64,000 nucleotides of DNA, taken from the NCBI GenBank assembly GCA_951799405.1, contig OX637353.1:11718001-11782000 (forward strand), read 5' to 3'. This document shows, piece by piece, positions 10,610 through 22,316 of this stretch. The first letter of the stretch is position 1, and the number at the start of each line of letters is the position of its first letter. The position numbers were made by a program, and so were the translations under genes. The notes under the pieces were generated by a model. That model worked only from the letters and a program-made list of their open reading frames with translations, was not told the origin of the DNA and ran no database searches. The stretch comes from Agapetus fuscipes. Taxonomy: Eukaryota > Arthropoda > Insecta > Trichoptera > Glossosomatidae.

Positions 10610-11625
10610 TAAATCTATCTTTCAGAATGCGCTAACCCATCATCCCAAAATCCAAATACAGTCAATCGGTAACCTTCCAACTGTCAACAGGACGTGTGTT
10701 ACCTGATTGAAAACCAATCCAAATAAATGCCAAATTAGATACTTTCTAAACGTGCCAAGATTTTTTTTTTTTTTTTAATGTGGAATAATAATTCACTTTT
10801 TTATATGATTACGTTCATATAATTCATTTGCCATTTGTCGAAATAATTTGCTCACAAAAGTGACAGCTATTTGTAGAGCTAATGATGTTCAAGTATGTAG
10901 GTACTTGCTTTTTCAAGTAAGTACTTGTTTATTCAAGTATGCAACTTCCATGCTCACTGTAATAGATAGATTCGTGAAAATCATCCCGTACTTCATGAGG
11001 TCGGAACATTTTTGAATTCGAAATTTATCAGATATTTTCTACAACACTTGTAACAAATACCGTTGCCATGGTCATTTCATGCGTTTCTATGGTGAATAGA
11101 TTGAATATGGAGTAGAACCACGTTGCTCACATAGAAAATGGCAAAAACGTTTCATATGTCGTGAGCGAGACAGCACTATCAACGATGTATGACGTCAAAT
11201 ACGGTGCATCAAATCGATTGGAACTAAATCACATTCATAACCACTCCATTGAATTACTACCTCCATGGCACCAAGTATACAGCCTTACGTCTAAACTCTC
11301 TGATTGCGTTTCACAAAAGATGTACTGAAACTTAAAGGCTCAGTGGAGGCGCTGTTTTAGTCTTCACGCATTTTTAGTGAAATTCTATCGTTACATTCTG
11401 TACTTGAAGTATTTTTGTCTAGAGAACACGTGACCGGAAAGCTCGGTAGGTACTGTAATTCTTTTTAACAAAGTTCTGAAACATAAAGGGTACATGAAAA
11501 AAACAATCACAAATTAAAAAAAAAAGTTGCTTGATGTGTTGTTGATAAAGTATACGAGGATGATTTGAAAGAATGATTTTATTATTGTGAAAATAAAACT
11601 ACGTTTTAGATATTTTTTTTTAAAA
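10610..11625. other. unassigned DNA
   Basis: No gene or known repeat was recognised. A short repeat of AAGTA(C/T)TTG-like words is near 10890-10945. Confidence 0.4.
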
Positions 11626-11654
11626 AAAATGAATTTTCACTGTGTGAATACACA

Positions 11655-11741
11655 AACACTGCAAAATCTATTTCGATAGTGTTTAAAAATATCGATTCGA
11701 TATACATATATCGATATAATTTTTTAATTTGCCCATCCCTA
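11655..11741. mobile_element. hAT MITE right end fragment
   Basis: It shares TTCGATAGTG, AAATATCGATTCGATATA and the terminus TTTGCCCATCCCTA with the complete hAT-type element at 39365-39795. The left end is missing. Confidence 0.6.
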
Positions 11742-12022
11742 TCTGACACCCTCGCCTCGGTGGGATTCGAACCCGAGCTCACAGCATAGAACCTAGAATG
11801 CAAGCACTCTACCGGACGTCAGACGATAGTTTTTCATATGATATTGTAAAAAAAATCACTTGGCCAATGTCACCCCTGTTCCAGGGTCAGCAAGAGTTTG
11901 CTTATGTCCGTTTGACATTGGGTTTTATGTTGTAAGTCCACATGCGGTATAAGTAAGCTTCTTGCCGCGTCATCCCCGAAGGGTTTCGCATGTGGTGAGT
12001 GGAGCCTATTTATTTTTACAGG
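11742..12022 (-). mobile_element. SINE B copy interrupted by an RTE-1 piece
   Basis: The tRNA-like head lies at 11742-11825 in reverse (B box GGATTCGAACCCGAGC) and the 3' portion at about 11948-12022 in reverse (TTCTTGCCGCGTCATCC, AGCCTATTTATTTTTACAGG). An RTE-1 fragment (GGCCAATGTCACCCCTGTT to CACATGCGG) lies between them at about 11850-11948. Confidence 0.55.
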
Positions 12023-12023
12023 T

Positions 12024-12360
12024 AAAGTCCGGTCGATAGCTCAGGTGGTAGAGTGCTTGCATTCCATGCCGAAAGCTCGGGTTCGAATCCCACCGAGGGT
12101 GTCAGAAATGATTTCCGTTTCGGTGTTTATTTCAAACCCCAAAATAAAATACCGGCAAGGTTTACTCAGCCTTCACAATAAATGAGTACCAGCACTCTCG
12201 GGAGCTGGGAAACCTCCACTTCAACTGAAGTGGTTGGCGTAAGGCCGGCCCCCTAACCTGTAAAAATAATAGGTTCAACTCGCCACATCGACCCCTTCGG
12301 GGATAACGCGGCAAGAAGTTACACTAAATATGTAGCTTAGTTGCGTTTTTTTGCGTTGCG
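12024..12360 (+). mobile_element. SINE B, best full-length copy
   Basis: The head contains an intact tRNA-like A box (TAGCTCAGGTGGTAGAG) and B box (GGTTCGAATCC) 40 bp later. The acceptor stem does not pair and no gene-like context exists, so it is a SINE and not a tRNA gene. The body includes GGCAAGGTTTACTCAGCCTT, TGGGAAACCTCCACTTCAAC, GGCCGGCCCCC, CCCCTTCGGGGATAACG and ends near TGTAGCTTAGTTGCG repeats. The preserved boxes make this the likeliest transcribed copy. Confidence 0.75.
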
Positions 12361-12364
12361 TTGC

Positions 12365-12585
12365 GTTGCAAGGGGCAAGCCTTATGCAATTACTTCAGTT
12401 GAAGTAGGGGTTTCCCAGTTCCCTAAGAGAGTGGTACACATTTCTTGTGAAGAGTGAGTAGGTAAACCTTGCCGGTAATTGATTTTGGCGTTAGAAAAAA
12501 AAAACCGAAACGGGGAATCATTTATGACACTCAGGGTGGGATTCGAACCCGAGCTCAGGGCATTGCTCATGCTCATCCTGTTTGT
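12365..12585 (-). mobile_element. SINE B copy, tail-to-tail with the previous one
   Basis: The same body is seen in reverse (CTTCAGTTGAAGTAGGGG, AAACCTTGCCGGTAATTG) up to a head with B box GGATTCGAACCCGAGC. It faces the + copy with only a GTTGC repeat between, forming an inverted pair. Confidence 0.7.
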
Positions 12586-14655
12586 ATGTGTCAGAATGAC
12601 CCACAGCACATGGACGCTCATACAAAGTTAAATATTTTCTCAAGTGGCGTTACATTTTCCCGTAAAGTAAAAGCAACGGCACGACAAAACATGAACTTCT
12701 ATGCCCTTGGCGTGCCCATAACTTTAAAGTAAAAAGTTCGTTGTAAATGAAGCTATTTTTACTTTATAGCAGTCCGAAGGAACTGTTATACAGTATTGTA
12801 TTCGTCCGAAAAAAAAATTTCGAGGTTTCAACGGAAATGAGTTGTCCTGCACCAGGACATGCAAAAAAACCTAATTTGTCGAACCTGTCCGTCCGTCCGT
12901 CCGTCCGTATGGATGTATGTATGTCCCAGCCGGAACTACTGATCGCAAAGACACCAATTTTTGGATTTAGAGAATTGACTACCACAGATTTTGATGGGCC
13001 GACTGGCATGGCTGCAACTTGAAAATTCAAGATGGCTACCATACAAAAAAAAAAAAAATTGCACTTTTCTCATAAACGGCTCTAACGATTTTCTTTAAGA
13101 TTTCAGTGTGGTCGTTGCTTAAATTGTCACTAAGAAAATTAGTTATGGCAACACTCTTGCCAATCTGCGTCTATGGGTTGCCATATGAAAGAAAAAAACG
13201 ATTGAGATTTTCTTGGAAATGGCTGAGTTGACTAAAAAATAATGTTCTACAATATTACGCGCAATATAAATTTCTACAAAAAACTAAACAACACTTTTAA
13301 AAAAAAAGATTTAAAGTACCGTTTACACGATCTCAAATTTTTTATCGTAAATATTAAAAAAACCCATAAAAAGGCGATTTTTTACAACTTGTTTTAAGTT
13401 CACAAGAAAGAAAATTTTGTATGCTTATTTGCAAAATATTTTTTTTTTCACTATTTGGAGAATTCAAGATGGCTTCCGAACAGCTGAAAATTTCAAATGC
13501 GTTTTTTTAAAAAACGGCTGTAACGATTTTGTTTTAATTTTTTTTAGTATGCAAATTTCTTGATACATTCTTACCAAATTTAGTTATGGCAACATTCTTG
13601 CTAATCGGCGTCTATGAGTTGCCATATGAAAAAAATAAACAATTGTGATGTTCTCAGAAGTGAAAGCGTTCACAAAAAAATAACGTTCTACAATATTATA
13701 TGTACATACCATAAAATTCTATAAAAAAATTAAATAAAAAATTAAAAAAAAAATAACATAAAGGGCCGTTTACAAGATATCAAAAATTGAAATTAAAAGG
13801 CTACAAAAACCCATCAGAACGCCAAAAACTTTTATATTTTTTAACTTTAATAGAAAGAACTCTTTTATCACTATAATTCATAGTGAAACATTTTCCAAAT
13901 TTTAGAAAATTCAAGATGGCTTCCGAACAGCTGAAAGTTTCAAATGAGATTTTCTCAAAAATGGCTCCTACGATTTTCTTTAATTTTTTTAAGTAATCGT
14001 CATTATATTAGTGCTATGTAACAACAATAACCATTGCCTCATAATTTTCTTTGTTTTGGGGGCTGCGATACAAGAGAAAAAAATAATTTAAAATTTCTCG
14101 GCAGAGAAAGGGTTCACTAAAAAATAATGTTGCACAATTGAAAAGCTCTTATATATACCTACATACATTAATCATTACTTTTTTCAAAAAAATATTATAT
14201 AGTATAGCCACCATACAAAGTGACAAATTTCCATACAAAAAATAATTTGAATATTTTTGGTAGCAAAACGTCTAATACCCACAAATAAACCTACATAACA
14301 ATTCGCCCAAACAAGTGCTATGTAACAACAATAACTATTGCCTCATCATATTTTTTGTTTTGGAGGTTGCGATACAAAAGAAAACAATAATTTAATATTT
14401 CTCAGTAATTAATTGAAATATTTTTGGTAGCCAAACGTCTAATACCCATAAATAAACCCATATAACAATTCGCTTAAACAAGTGCTATGTAACAAAAATA
14501 ACCATTGCCTCATAATACTCTTTGTTTTGGGGGTTGCGATACAAGAGAAAACAATAATTTAAAATTACTTGGCAGAGAACGGGTAAACTAAAAAATAAGG
14601 TTCTCCAATTGAAAAGCTCTTATATATAGGTACCTACATATTAAATTAATCATTA

Positions 14656-15005
14656 TCTACATATTATATTATTATTTTATTATCATATTTTTTACTGTTT
14701 AATTGTTTAGAGTTTATTTGTTTTAGATATTTGATTGCATTAATTGCTTGTACTCCTTGACTGATAGGTTGGTATGCGGCTGACCACCCATACTGTAAAA
14801 AAGGGTTCACTTTGCCAATGTCACCCCTGCTTCAGGGAAGGTCGGCAAGAGTTGCAGGGCTTATGTTCATTTGAGATTGGGTTTTTTATATTGTAGGTCC
14901 ACATGCGGCATGTGTAAGCGCGAAATTATGCATGTCTGCTTGTGGGAATGCATTTAATATGAATCTCAAATGATACATATCTTTGCAGCTTAGATTTAGA
15001 TTTAG
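14656..15005 (+). mobile_element. RTE-1 3' fragment inserted in the Helitron-like unit
   Basis: It carries more of the LINE 3' UTR than the short copies (TTTTTACTGTTTAATTG onward) and ends in AGATTTAGATTTAG. The second copy of the host sequence, at 38300-38335, lacks it. The flanks show ATTA at 14652-14655 and 15006-15009, against a single ATTA at 38315-38318. Confidence 0.8.
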
Positions 15006-15494
15006 ATTACTTTTTTCAAAAAAATATTAAAAGGTATAGCCACCATACAAAGTGACAAATTTCCGTACAAAAAAATATTGTAATATTCATGGTACTAAAA
15101 CGCCTAATTTAAATACTAGGCTGCGAGTCTTACAATTTAGTAAGTACACATAATAATCAATCATAACTTTCCAAAATATTAATGAAAAGTATACCCACCA
15201 AACAAAGTGTTAGTTTTGATTCAAACGGGATCAATGATAAAACTGCAAAATAAATATTACTTCAAAAGATTAGCTTCATTACCTACACACAACTAAATGT
15301 TTTGTTATAAAATTGTCTATGACCTAAACATGACCGCATTTTATGCTATAAAGTCATGTGCAGCCACTGTACAATTTTTTTTTTTTTGTAATTGCAAATC
15401 TCGGGTGGCACTCCTTACAGGCACATGTGTAGGGTATAGGCAAATACACTTCAGAATGAATATTTTCTTCTTTTCCTTTAACCATTCTTACAAC

Positions 15495-15685
15495 ATGGAT
15501 GGTCATCGGTCAGGAGCAACAGGGCCAATTATTTGCATCGTGCCTTTTGTATTGCCGGCCCTCTGCTTTTTAATGTTTTACCACACAAGCTGACAGCTGT
15601 GGAGAGTGCAAATGTTTTTAAATCAATATTGAAGACATGTCTGTTCAGAAGGGGCTATGGCTCTGCAGTGCCCTTGCGGTGAACT
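15495..15685 (+). pseudogene. LINE ORF C-terminal fragment carried in the Helitron-like unit
   Basis: One frame reads GPLLFNVLPHKLTAVESANVFK and continues to a TCLFRRGYGSAVPLR end. This resembles the extreme C-terminus of CR1/L2-type LINE polyproteins (W/F N.LP..L......FK..LK..LF). A near-identical fragment occurs at 38800-38990 in copy 2, so it was present before the duplication. Confidence 0.5.
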
Positions 15686-16438
15686 CACAAAACGGCACTA
15701 AAAATATTGTTGTATTAAATATTTTTCCTATCCTGACTTTTCTTTATTAGTTACATGAACCAACTGATGTATTACATTATTCTGACAATGCATTTATTCT
15801 GAAACTGAATAGAATGTGAATGCGATGTACTTCTATGCATACTGTACATATTTAACAATTTGTCTTTTGTGGATTAAAGATATTCGGAACATGAAAAGAA
15901 TTCAATCACCTTTTTATCACAAAATTTATTAAATTATATCTCAAAGCATTCAATTAAATAAAGTATATACTTAATATGGGTAAACAATTATGGCGAAGCC
16001 ATAGGGACCTAGGGGCCGTCCATAAATTACGTCATCGATTTTTGCCGATTTTCGACCCCCCCCCCCCCCCCTTACAATCATCCTATAGTCATTATCTAAT
16101 GACCCCTCCCCCCGCTTGCTGTAATATTGGATGAGCTTAATAATTAATAATGTTATATATCTTACATAATATTATGTATATTTTGTAGAAATTGGTATTT
16201 CCAAGAACGACGTCACTTTTGGTACTCGTACGCACAGAGTAAGGTACTTAGAGACGCCACTCCTGCGTTGAGCATAAGTACCCAAGTATCCATATTGGAC
16301 TATACTAATCTATCCATGGGACAATAGCGACTCTGGCGTAACTAGAGGCCAACTTTACTACGATTCATAGACAATATCATCGTACTATATATACATACAT
16401 AATATTATTATGCCTATATTATTATATTTATATTATTA

Positions 16439-17236
16439 TCTGTGAGTGAAAGTGAGATTAGTTAAGTCCATACAGTGGAAATGGACTACTTAAGAAGTAT
16501 GATTGGAAAAAGACGGAGTGATAGGGTGAGGAATGATTTTGTTAGAGAGGAATGTGGTGTAAGAGAAAGTGTGAAAGTAAAGATTAAAAGAAGTATACTT
16601 CGATGGTTTGGACATTTGGAGAGAATGAATGAGGAAAGAATGACTAAGAAAGTGTATGCTGCAAGAATTGATGGATGTCGTGGAAGAGGAAGACCGAGAA
16701 AGGTATGGATGGACCAAATTTTCGAAATAGCGAGTGAATGGGATATCCAGAGTCATAATAAAAGAAGAGCTTGTATGAAAAAGGTTATGACTCTGGATGA
16801 AATGAAAGAAGTATGCAAGGACAGGAAGAAGTGGCGGCTAATCTGCAATGCTGATTTGTAATGTTGGTTTATTAGTTTGCTACATTTTTTGCATAAGAAA
16901 TTTTTGTCATTTTTTTGTATACTCGTAGATTTATTTTTAAGATTTTGTTGTTTACTTAAATTGTTTTTATTACTCGTATTCCTTGACTTATAGGTTGGTA
17001 TGAGGCTGACCACCAATACTGTAAAAAATGGTTCACTTTGCCAATGTCACCCCTGTTTCAGGGAATGTCGGCAAGAGTTGCAGGGCTCATTTGAGGTTTG
17101 GATTTTATTTGTAAGTACACAATCAGCATTTGTAAGCGCGTACTACACGTGTTTGTTTGTGGGCATACATCTGAGAGCTTTGAATGAACATATCCTTGCA
17201 ACTTAGATTATATAGAGATTATATATCTACTATCGT
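16439..17236 (+). mobile_element. RTE-1 3' portion
   Basis: 5'-truncated RTE-1 LINE with the last about 140 codons of its ORF (16475-16861) and a full 3' UTR ending in GCAACTTAGATTATATAG. It is nested in the 7.5-kb element. Confidence 0.85.
16475..16861 (+). pseudogene. RTE-1 ORF, C-terminal fragment
   Basis: The 128 residues are the C-terminal tail of an RTE-like endonuclease/reverse transcriptase, colinear with the end of the ORF at 34274-36481 and close to identical to it. Visible blocks are DYLRSMIGKRRSDRVRNDF, LRWFGHLERMNEERMTKKVY, GRGRPRKVWMDQIFEIA and DRKKWRLIC. The catalytic RT domain is missing. An in-frame TAA immediately upstream (in the segment corresponding to SEREISKVHTVE) shows the copy is dead. 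It is not a host protein, although such tails are often mis-annotated as one. Confidence 0.85.
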
Positions 17237-18149
17237 ATTATTATTCAAGGTTACCTACCCTGTTCAACAAAATAAAACCATTTTTATAAGTATTTTTAAT
17301 TATTTATTTACGTAAATATTTACAAAACAATATTTTTTCAAAACAAGACAAGACAAACGACAAAACAACATCTTATAAATTAAATATTACTGTAACTTGG
17401 TTTCAGCATTCCTCAATATTGTCTAAATTAAATGCTGAGCATGCAAATTGTAAGGACAAAGATAAAAACTTGAAAATTTTAAGTCGCCACCGAGAAAATA
17501 CCTCTTTTTCATTTTACACAACCATTATTGAGAAATGATAACCTAACACGATGTCAGCACATGAATTCACTTCGACAAAACTGTGTCATCACTCGTCACC
17601 CAGCGGAGTTTTTAGGGAAAAGGCAAATATTTTAGTATTGGTTGCTAATGACGGCAGTCCCAGACAAGGCTGACATATTTTGCTGCCAAGAAAAAAGTTT
17701 CAAATCCAAAAATGTTCGAGAGTCCATGTCACATAACCTCACAATACGTAGCTTCAAAAATGTACATTTCTACGCGAGTGATAACTCATATTTATTATAC
17801 AAGCGGATCAACGAGAAAAATATATGATTCTAATAAAGTTAATAAAGCGTGATTTCATAACACGAATACAAAAAATAAATCACTTAAATAATTCACAGGC
17901 CAACACACATTTTGGTGCCTGCGATTTTTTAACTGTTCCTGAGTAATTTTTGGATGCAGAATGTAAAAAAGTTCTCAGATTTTGTTTTCAGATCAGATCT
18001 AGTTTTTGAGATTTTTAAAAAAATTGTGTATATAATTTACGTTATAACTGTTATAATATATAATATTACTATTGACAGTAAAAAAAAACAAAGACACATG
18101 GATTTAAGTATTTATTGCAAAAACTTAATTTACATAATTACATTAGTCA

Positions 18150-19849
18150 CTAATCACATAAAAAAATTCTTTTATACGATTTTCTAGAATGGAGTTTACT
18201 AGGGCAGTCTCGCTGAAGGCTCCAGCAGTAGTCCGCCATCATGTGGCTATCCCATCGTCCTTGATAACGATCTTCCATAGTTTTATTATCCTGGTGGAAT
18301 CTTTCCCCCTGTTCTTCACTACAATCACCTAAGTTTTCTGGAAAACGATCTAGGTGGCTGTTGAGGTAGTGAACTTTTATACTCATGTTACAGCCGAGAA
18401 TATTTAAATTTGAAAGCATAGTTTCCACTAATTCTACGTAATTCTCTGCTTTATGATTGCCAAGAAATTTTTGTACTACTTGAACAAATGAACTCCAAGC
18501 GTTAGATTCAGTCTCGTTCATTGATGTGGTGAATTGTGGATCTTTAACAAGTTGCCTTATTTGAGGACCATCAAATATACCAGCATTTAGTTTTTCCGTG
18601 CTAATGCCAGGAAATTTACGTGACAAATACCCAAAACAATTTCCATCTCGATTTAAGGCCTTCACAAATTGCTTCATTAGGCCTAGCTTGATATGCAAGG
18701 GCGGAAGTAAGTTTTTTGTCTTGAAACCAAAGGTTCGTTGATCACGTTTTGTATTCCTTGAATCATGACATCTCTTGAAGGCCAATTTTTGTTAACCCAG
18801 TGCTCATTTTTAGCTCTGCTGTCCCAAAGGCACAAAAAACAAGGATATTTTGTATAACCACTCTGCTGTCCAAGGAGGAAGTTAATCATTTTTAAATCAA
18901 CACAAATTGACCACTGATGTTCTTCGTATTTAATTTTTCTCAAAACTAATGCTATTGTTTCATATTCTTCCTTCATGGTAGTAGAATGACCAATAGGAAT
19001 TGAGCCATATTTGTTACCGTTATGTAAAAGAACACATTTCAAACTACGTTTTGAACTGTCAATAAAAAGGCGCCAATCATCTGGAGTGTATTCAGGCAAA
19101 CCCATTTTTTCTAAGAGCCCTTTTATATTGTTACAGAATACCAAGTCATTTTCCTGAGTGAAAAAAGGCAGCAGATCCTTATCTCTTTTACGATAAAATG
19201 TAATATTAGTACCTCGACAAAGTAGATTTTTTTCTTTTAATCTGGATGCAAGTAATTCAGCGGATTCCTTTGAGAGATTCAGGTCTCTTATAAGATCGTT
19301 TAGTTCTTCTTGATTGAAACACTGCGGAGTTGCTAAATCTGCTTCAAAATCGCTGTCGTTTTCTGATTGAATTCTTTTAACTTCGTCAGACGTTGATGTT
19401 TCTGTATCATCTTCTGTCAGTTCGGGTAGACTGCTGAATGATGGAACGGGTATTTCTTCCGAATGCACTACAGGCCTTCTTGCAGAATCTAGATCAGGAT
19501 ATGTCCATTTGTGTCTATTGTTTCTATTTATGCCTTTAATATTAACGAGACAAAAATAGCAGTCGTCATGATGGTTCCGCGGTTCTCTCCAAACCATTGG
19601 TACACCAAACTTTAGGCACTTCCTCTTTCCAGTTGTGCACTGTCGCAAATGTTCAACACATGTTTTACATATGAAATGTGGGGCCCAAGATTTATCTTGA
19701 TCTCCTAAATGAACGCCAAAATAGGCAAGATAAGCTTTTTTCACAAAGTCAGAAATCGTTTTTCTGCTCTCTTTCAAAGTGTATTCACCACACACATAAC
19801 AAAAAACATCGGGATGATTTACACAGGTACGTCTGCTTGTGGATGCCAT
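18150..19849 (-). pseudogene. transposase-like gene with one frameshift
   Basis: Two overlapping minus-strand frames, 19849-18683 (388 aa) and 18785-18150 (211 aa), form one product of about 570 residues broken by a single-base indel in an A6 run (T6 on the plus strand, 18712-18717). The N-terminus has paired cysteines typical of zinc-binding modules (FCYVCGEY, ICKTCVEHLRQC, DCYFCLVNI). A Glu/Asp/Ser-rich linker follows, then a conserved core with DWRLFIDSSKRSLKCVLLHN, SICVDLKMINFLLGQQSGY, CFLCLWDSRA and, after the shift, NLLPPLHIKLGLMKQFVKAL, GERFHQD and MMADYCW. I recognise the family as a multicopy protein of arthropod and other invertebrate genomes without known function. It lies inside a TIR-bounded element, so a transposase role is a reasonable inference, not shown. 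The start ATG follows a non-coding AT-rich stretch. Confidence 0.65.
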
Positions 19850-20415
19850 TGTTTCAGTTTAGTGTCTTGATACTACAAAACGACCAAAATTTACACAAAA
19901 TGATAGCACAACTTTACTTGGGAAAACTCAGTAATATACTAAATCAAGTACAGCCAAGCAGGTAAAGAAGGATCGGGTCATAGGCAATTACAGGTATAAA
20001 AGTAATTAAGAGCATTGTATTGAGTAGTTCCTAGTATAGGAACATTGGGTCAGGGACAATTCCAGGTATCCATTAAGGCGGGCCACTGATGTATGAGAAA
20101 AAAAAAATTACGCTGAATTTTAATTGAAAGTGAAAGTGAGAGTGAAATTATGTTGTTAAATGACGTAATTTTATTGTACAGAAAGTTTCATTACAATCAA
20201 ACGACAACTTTTGTCTCCAAATTGACATTGAAATAACGAGAAATTGAAAAAAAACACAAAAAAAATATTTTTACATACTGACTTTAAACCCGATTTTTTA
20301 ATTTTATTTCTCATGTAAAACAAATGTTTAAGGTGTAAAATAACACATTTGAGAGAAAAAAGTAATTATAGACTTAAACAGAAAGTAAAATTTTGTTATT
20401 GATAACGTAAAAAAT

Positions 20416-20749
20416 CCGTTTTTTTCGAATTTTGGCCTAACACTGCAAGACGTTATTTTAGGTTAAATATTTTTTCTAATGTTGATTTAAAAGAAAAAAC
20501 GTTGCAGAGACTTTTGTGCTGTTCTTCAAAGACATTTTGCTAGTTTTTGTATGATAAACGCAGATGAGATAGATCCATTTGCCCGTTTTTTTCGAATTTT
20601 GGCCTAACACTGCAAGACGTTATTTTAGGTTAAATATTTTTTCTAATGTTGATTTAAAAGAAAAAACGTTGCAGAGACTTTTGTGCTGTTCTTCAAAGAC
20701 ATTTTGCTAGTTTTTGTATGATAAACGCAGATGAGATAGATCCATTTGC
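20416..20749. repeat. perfect 167-bp tandem duplication
   Basis: 20416-20582 and 20583-20749 read the same base for base, starting CCGTTTTTTTCGAATTTTGG. It is not coding. The identity implies a very recent duplication or an assembly artefact. Confidence 0.85.
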
Positions 20750-21483
20750 CCACCGTGTGCTGTGAAAAAAAATGAGATCTCCATCAGATGTCTTTTGAGA
20801 TGTTAGTGGTTCAGATGTATTTTTCTGCCAATTTGTAATACCACAGTAAGTTGCAACAACAAAGTTAATTCATGGAACTTGTAAGAGTCAATTTTCCCAC
20901 CTTGCATGATAAGAATTTTTAGAATCTTACGTGTATCTGCGAGGAGTTCTCTTAGGTGTTTGTGAAGATTCGTAACTTCGCTATCAGCAAGTTTTCTGAA
21001 TGAGCAAAGCAACTATTTTTTCACTTGGCGCAATCAATTATCATTTTAGGTTCTCCTGGTGAATATTTTTAATTTAAATAAACTTCGATAAATGTCGGAA
21101 ACCATCTTTGCAATAGGATGGCACTTACAAATACCATAAATGTAACTGAACATAGTTAAACTGAAAAGTAATCATTATTTTTGAGTATATGTATGTATGA
21201 ACCTTAAGGAGGTTACTGCTAAATAAATAAGACATATTATTATAAATCAAGCTAGAACGTATGCTTGAACAACATTATTTGCCAAATTAATAAGTTTTTT
21301 AAGGGATCCTAAGCTCTATAGCTCGCGGAATTCACCAAGCATAGGATTTTTTTCCTGGAATTTTAGGGCTAAGTTTATGTTTTCTAAGACAAACTTGTAT
21401 AAATATAATTGATCTGTACTTAAATCTCGTGCGAATAAATCAAATGGGTATTAAAAGTTTTTTTGAAAACTAATTAATTTTGT

Positions 21484-21572
21484 AAGCGCGAACTACACTT
21501 GTTGGTTTGTGGACATACATCTGAGAGCTTTAAATGAATATATCCTTGCAACTTAGATTATAGATTATAGAA
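21484..21572 (+). mobile_element. RTE-1 tail fragment
   Basis: Only the last about 90 bp are present, from TGTAAGCGCGAACTACAC to CAACTTAGATTATAGATTA. Confidence 0.7.
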
Positions 21573-22052
21573 TTAAATGTTTCTCATTTGATACCATGCA
21601 GAACTTTTGAAGTTATGAGTGCTGCCACTTTTCCCAAAACTCAATACCTGTAGAAAGTTTTTGACAATGTAGAAACATCCAGTAAGCCTTTTTTGAAAAG
21701 TTGGCAATGCAGCTTTGGAAATGATTCTTGTGAGACTGGCTGTGGAGATATACATACTCAATGATGATGGTGTCGTATGTTATTTTAAGATTTAGGCGTG
21801 TTCTTTTACCATCAATGTATTTTGGTTCGATTATCTAAGCTTTTTTACGTAGATTCTTTTTTCTATAATTTCTTAGTTACTTTATAACGACTATGGCTGT
21901 ACCTATTTCCAAAAATCATTTTCCCTGATGTTTGCTAGTCAGTTAGGAAGCTTCACTCTTGTGCGAACACTCCGCAATCTCTATGAAAGGCGCATTGATT
22001 TATTTCTTTACATTTACAGGACAATAAATGTGAAACAGCACATTATTCATCA

Positions 22053-22316
22053 TCTCCTTGACTTATAGGTTGGTATGCGGCTGACCACCCATGCTGTAAA
22101 AAATGGTTCACTTTGCCAATGTCACCCCTGTTACAGGGAAGGACGGCAAGAGTTGCAGGGTGTATGTCCGTTTGAGATTGGTTTTTATGTTGTAGGCTCA
22201 CATGAGGCAGGTGCAAGCGCGAACTTGTATGTGTCTTGGTTGTGGGAATGCATGTAATGTGAATCTCCAATGTAACATATCTTTGCAACTTAGATTAGAT
22301 TAGATTAGATTAGATT
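22053..22316 (+). mobile_element. RTE-1 3' unit
   Basis: Starts at TCCTTGACTTATAGGTTGG and ends with five ATTAG repeats. The internal motifs GGTTCACTTTGCCAATG and GCAAGAGTTGCAGGG are intact. Confidence 0.85.

Larger units (their letters stand above)
12750..16012 (+). mobile_element. Helitron-like element, body (copy 1)
   Basis: The 5' part (TTTTACTTTATAGCAGTCCG, then GGAAATGAGTT.TCCTG) resembles the segment at 27372-27880. Long internal repeats follow: GGCAACACTCTTGC...GTTGCCATATGAA occurs at 13145 and 13585, and GTGCTATGTAACAA occurs three times near 14010-14490. A TCCG run is at 12887-12908. The body matches 38028-39320, where it continues into a Helitron-type 3' hairpin. Here that 3' end is displaced to 23540-23580 by the 7.5-kb insertion. 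No Rep/helicase ORF is present, so it is non-autonomous. Confidence 0.55.

Noticed and set aside
12024..12096. tRNA gene
   Set aside because: A and B boxes are good but the acceptor stem does not pair and the sequence continues into a SINE body found many times.
16058..16075. G-quadruplex regulatory site
   Set aside because: A C run at the transposon terminus, mirrored at 23496-23510; better explained as part of the terminal repeat region.
16475..16861. Host gene
   Set aside because: It is the C-terminal tail of the RTE-1 ORF, with a stop just upstream and the LINE 3' UTR just downstream.
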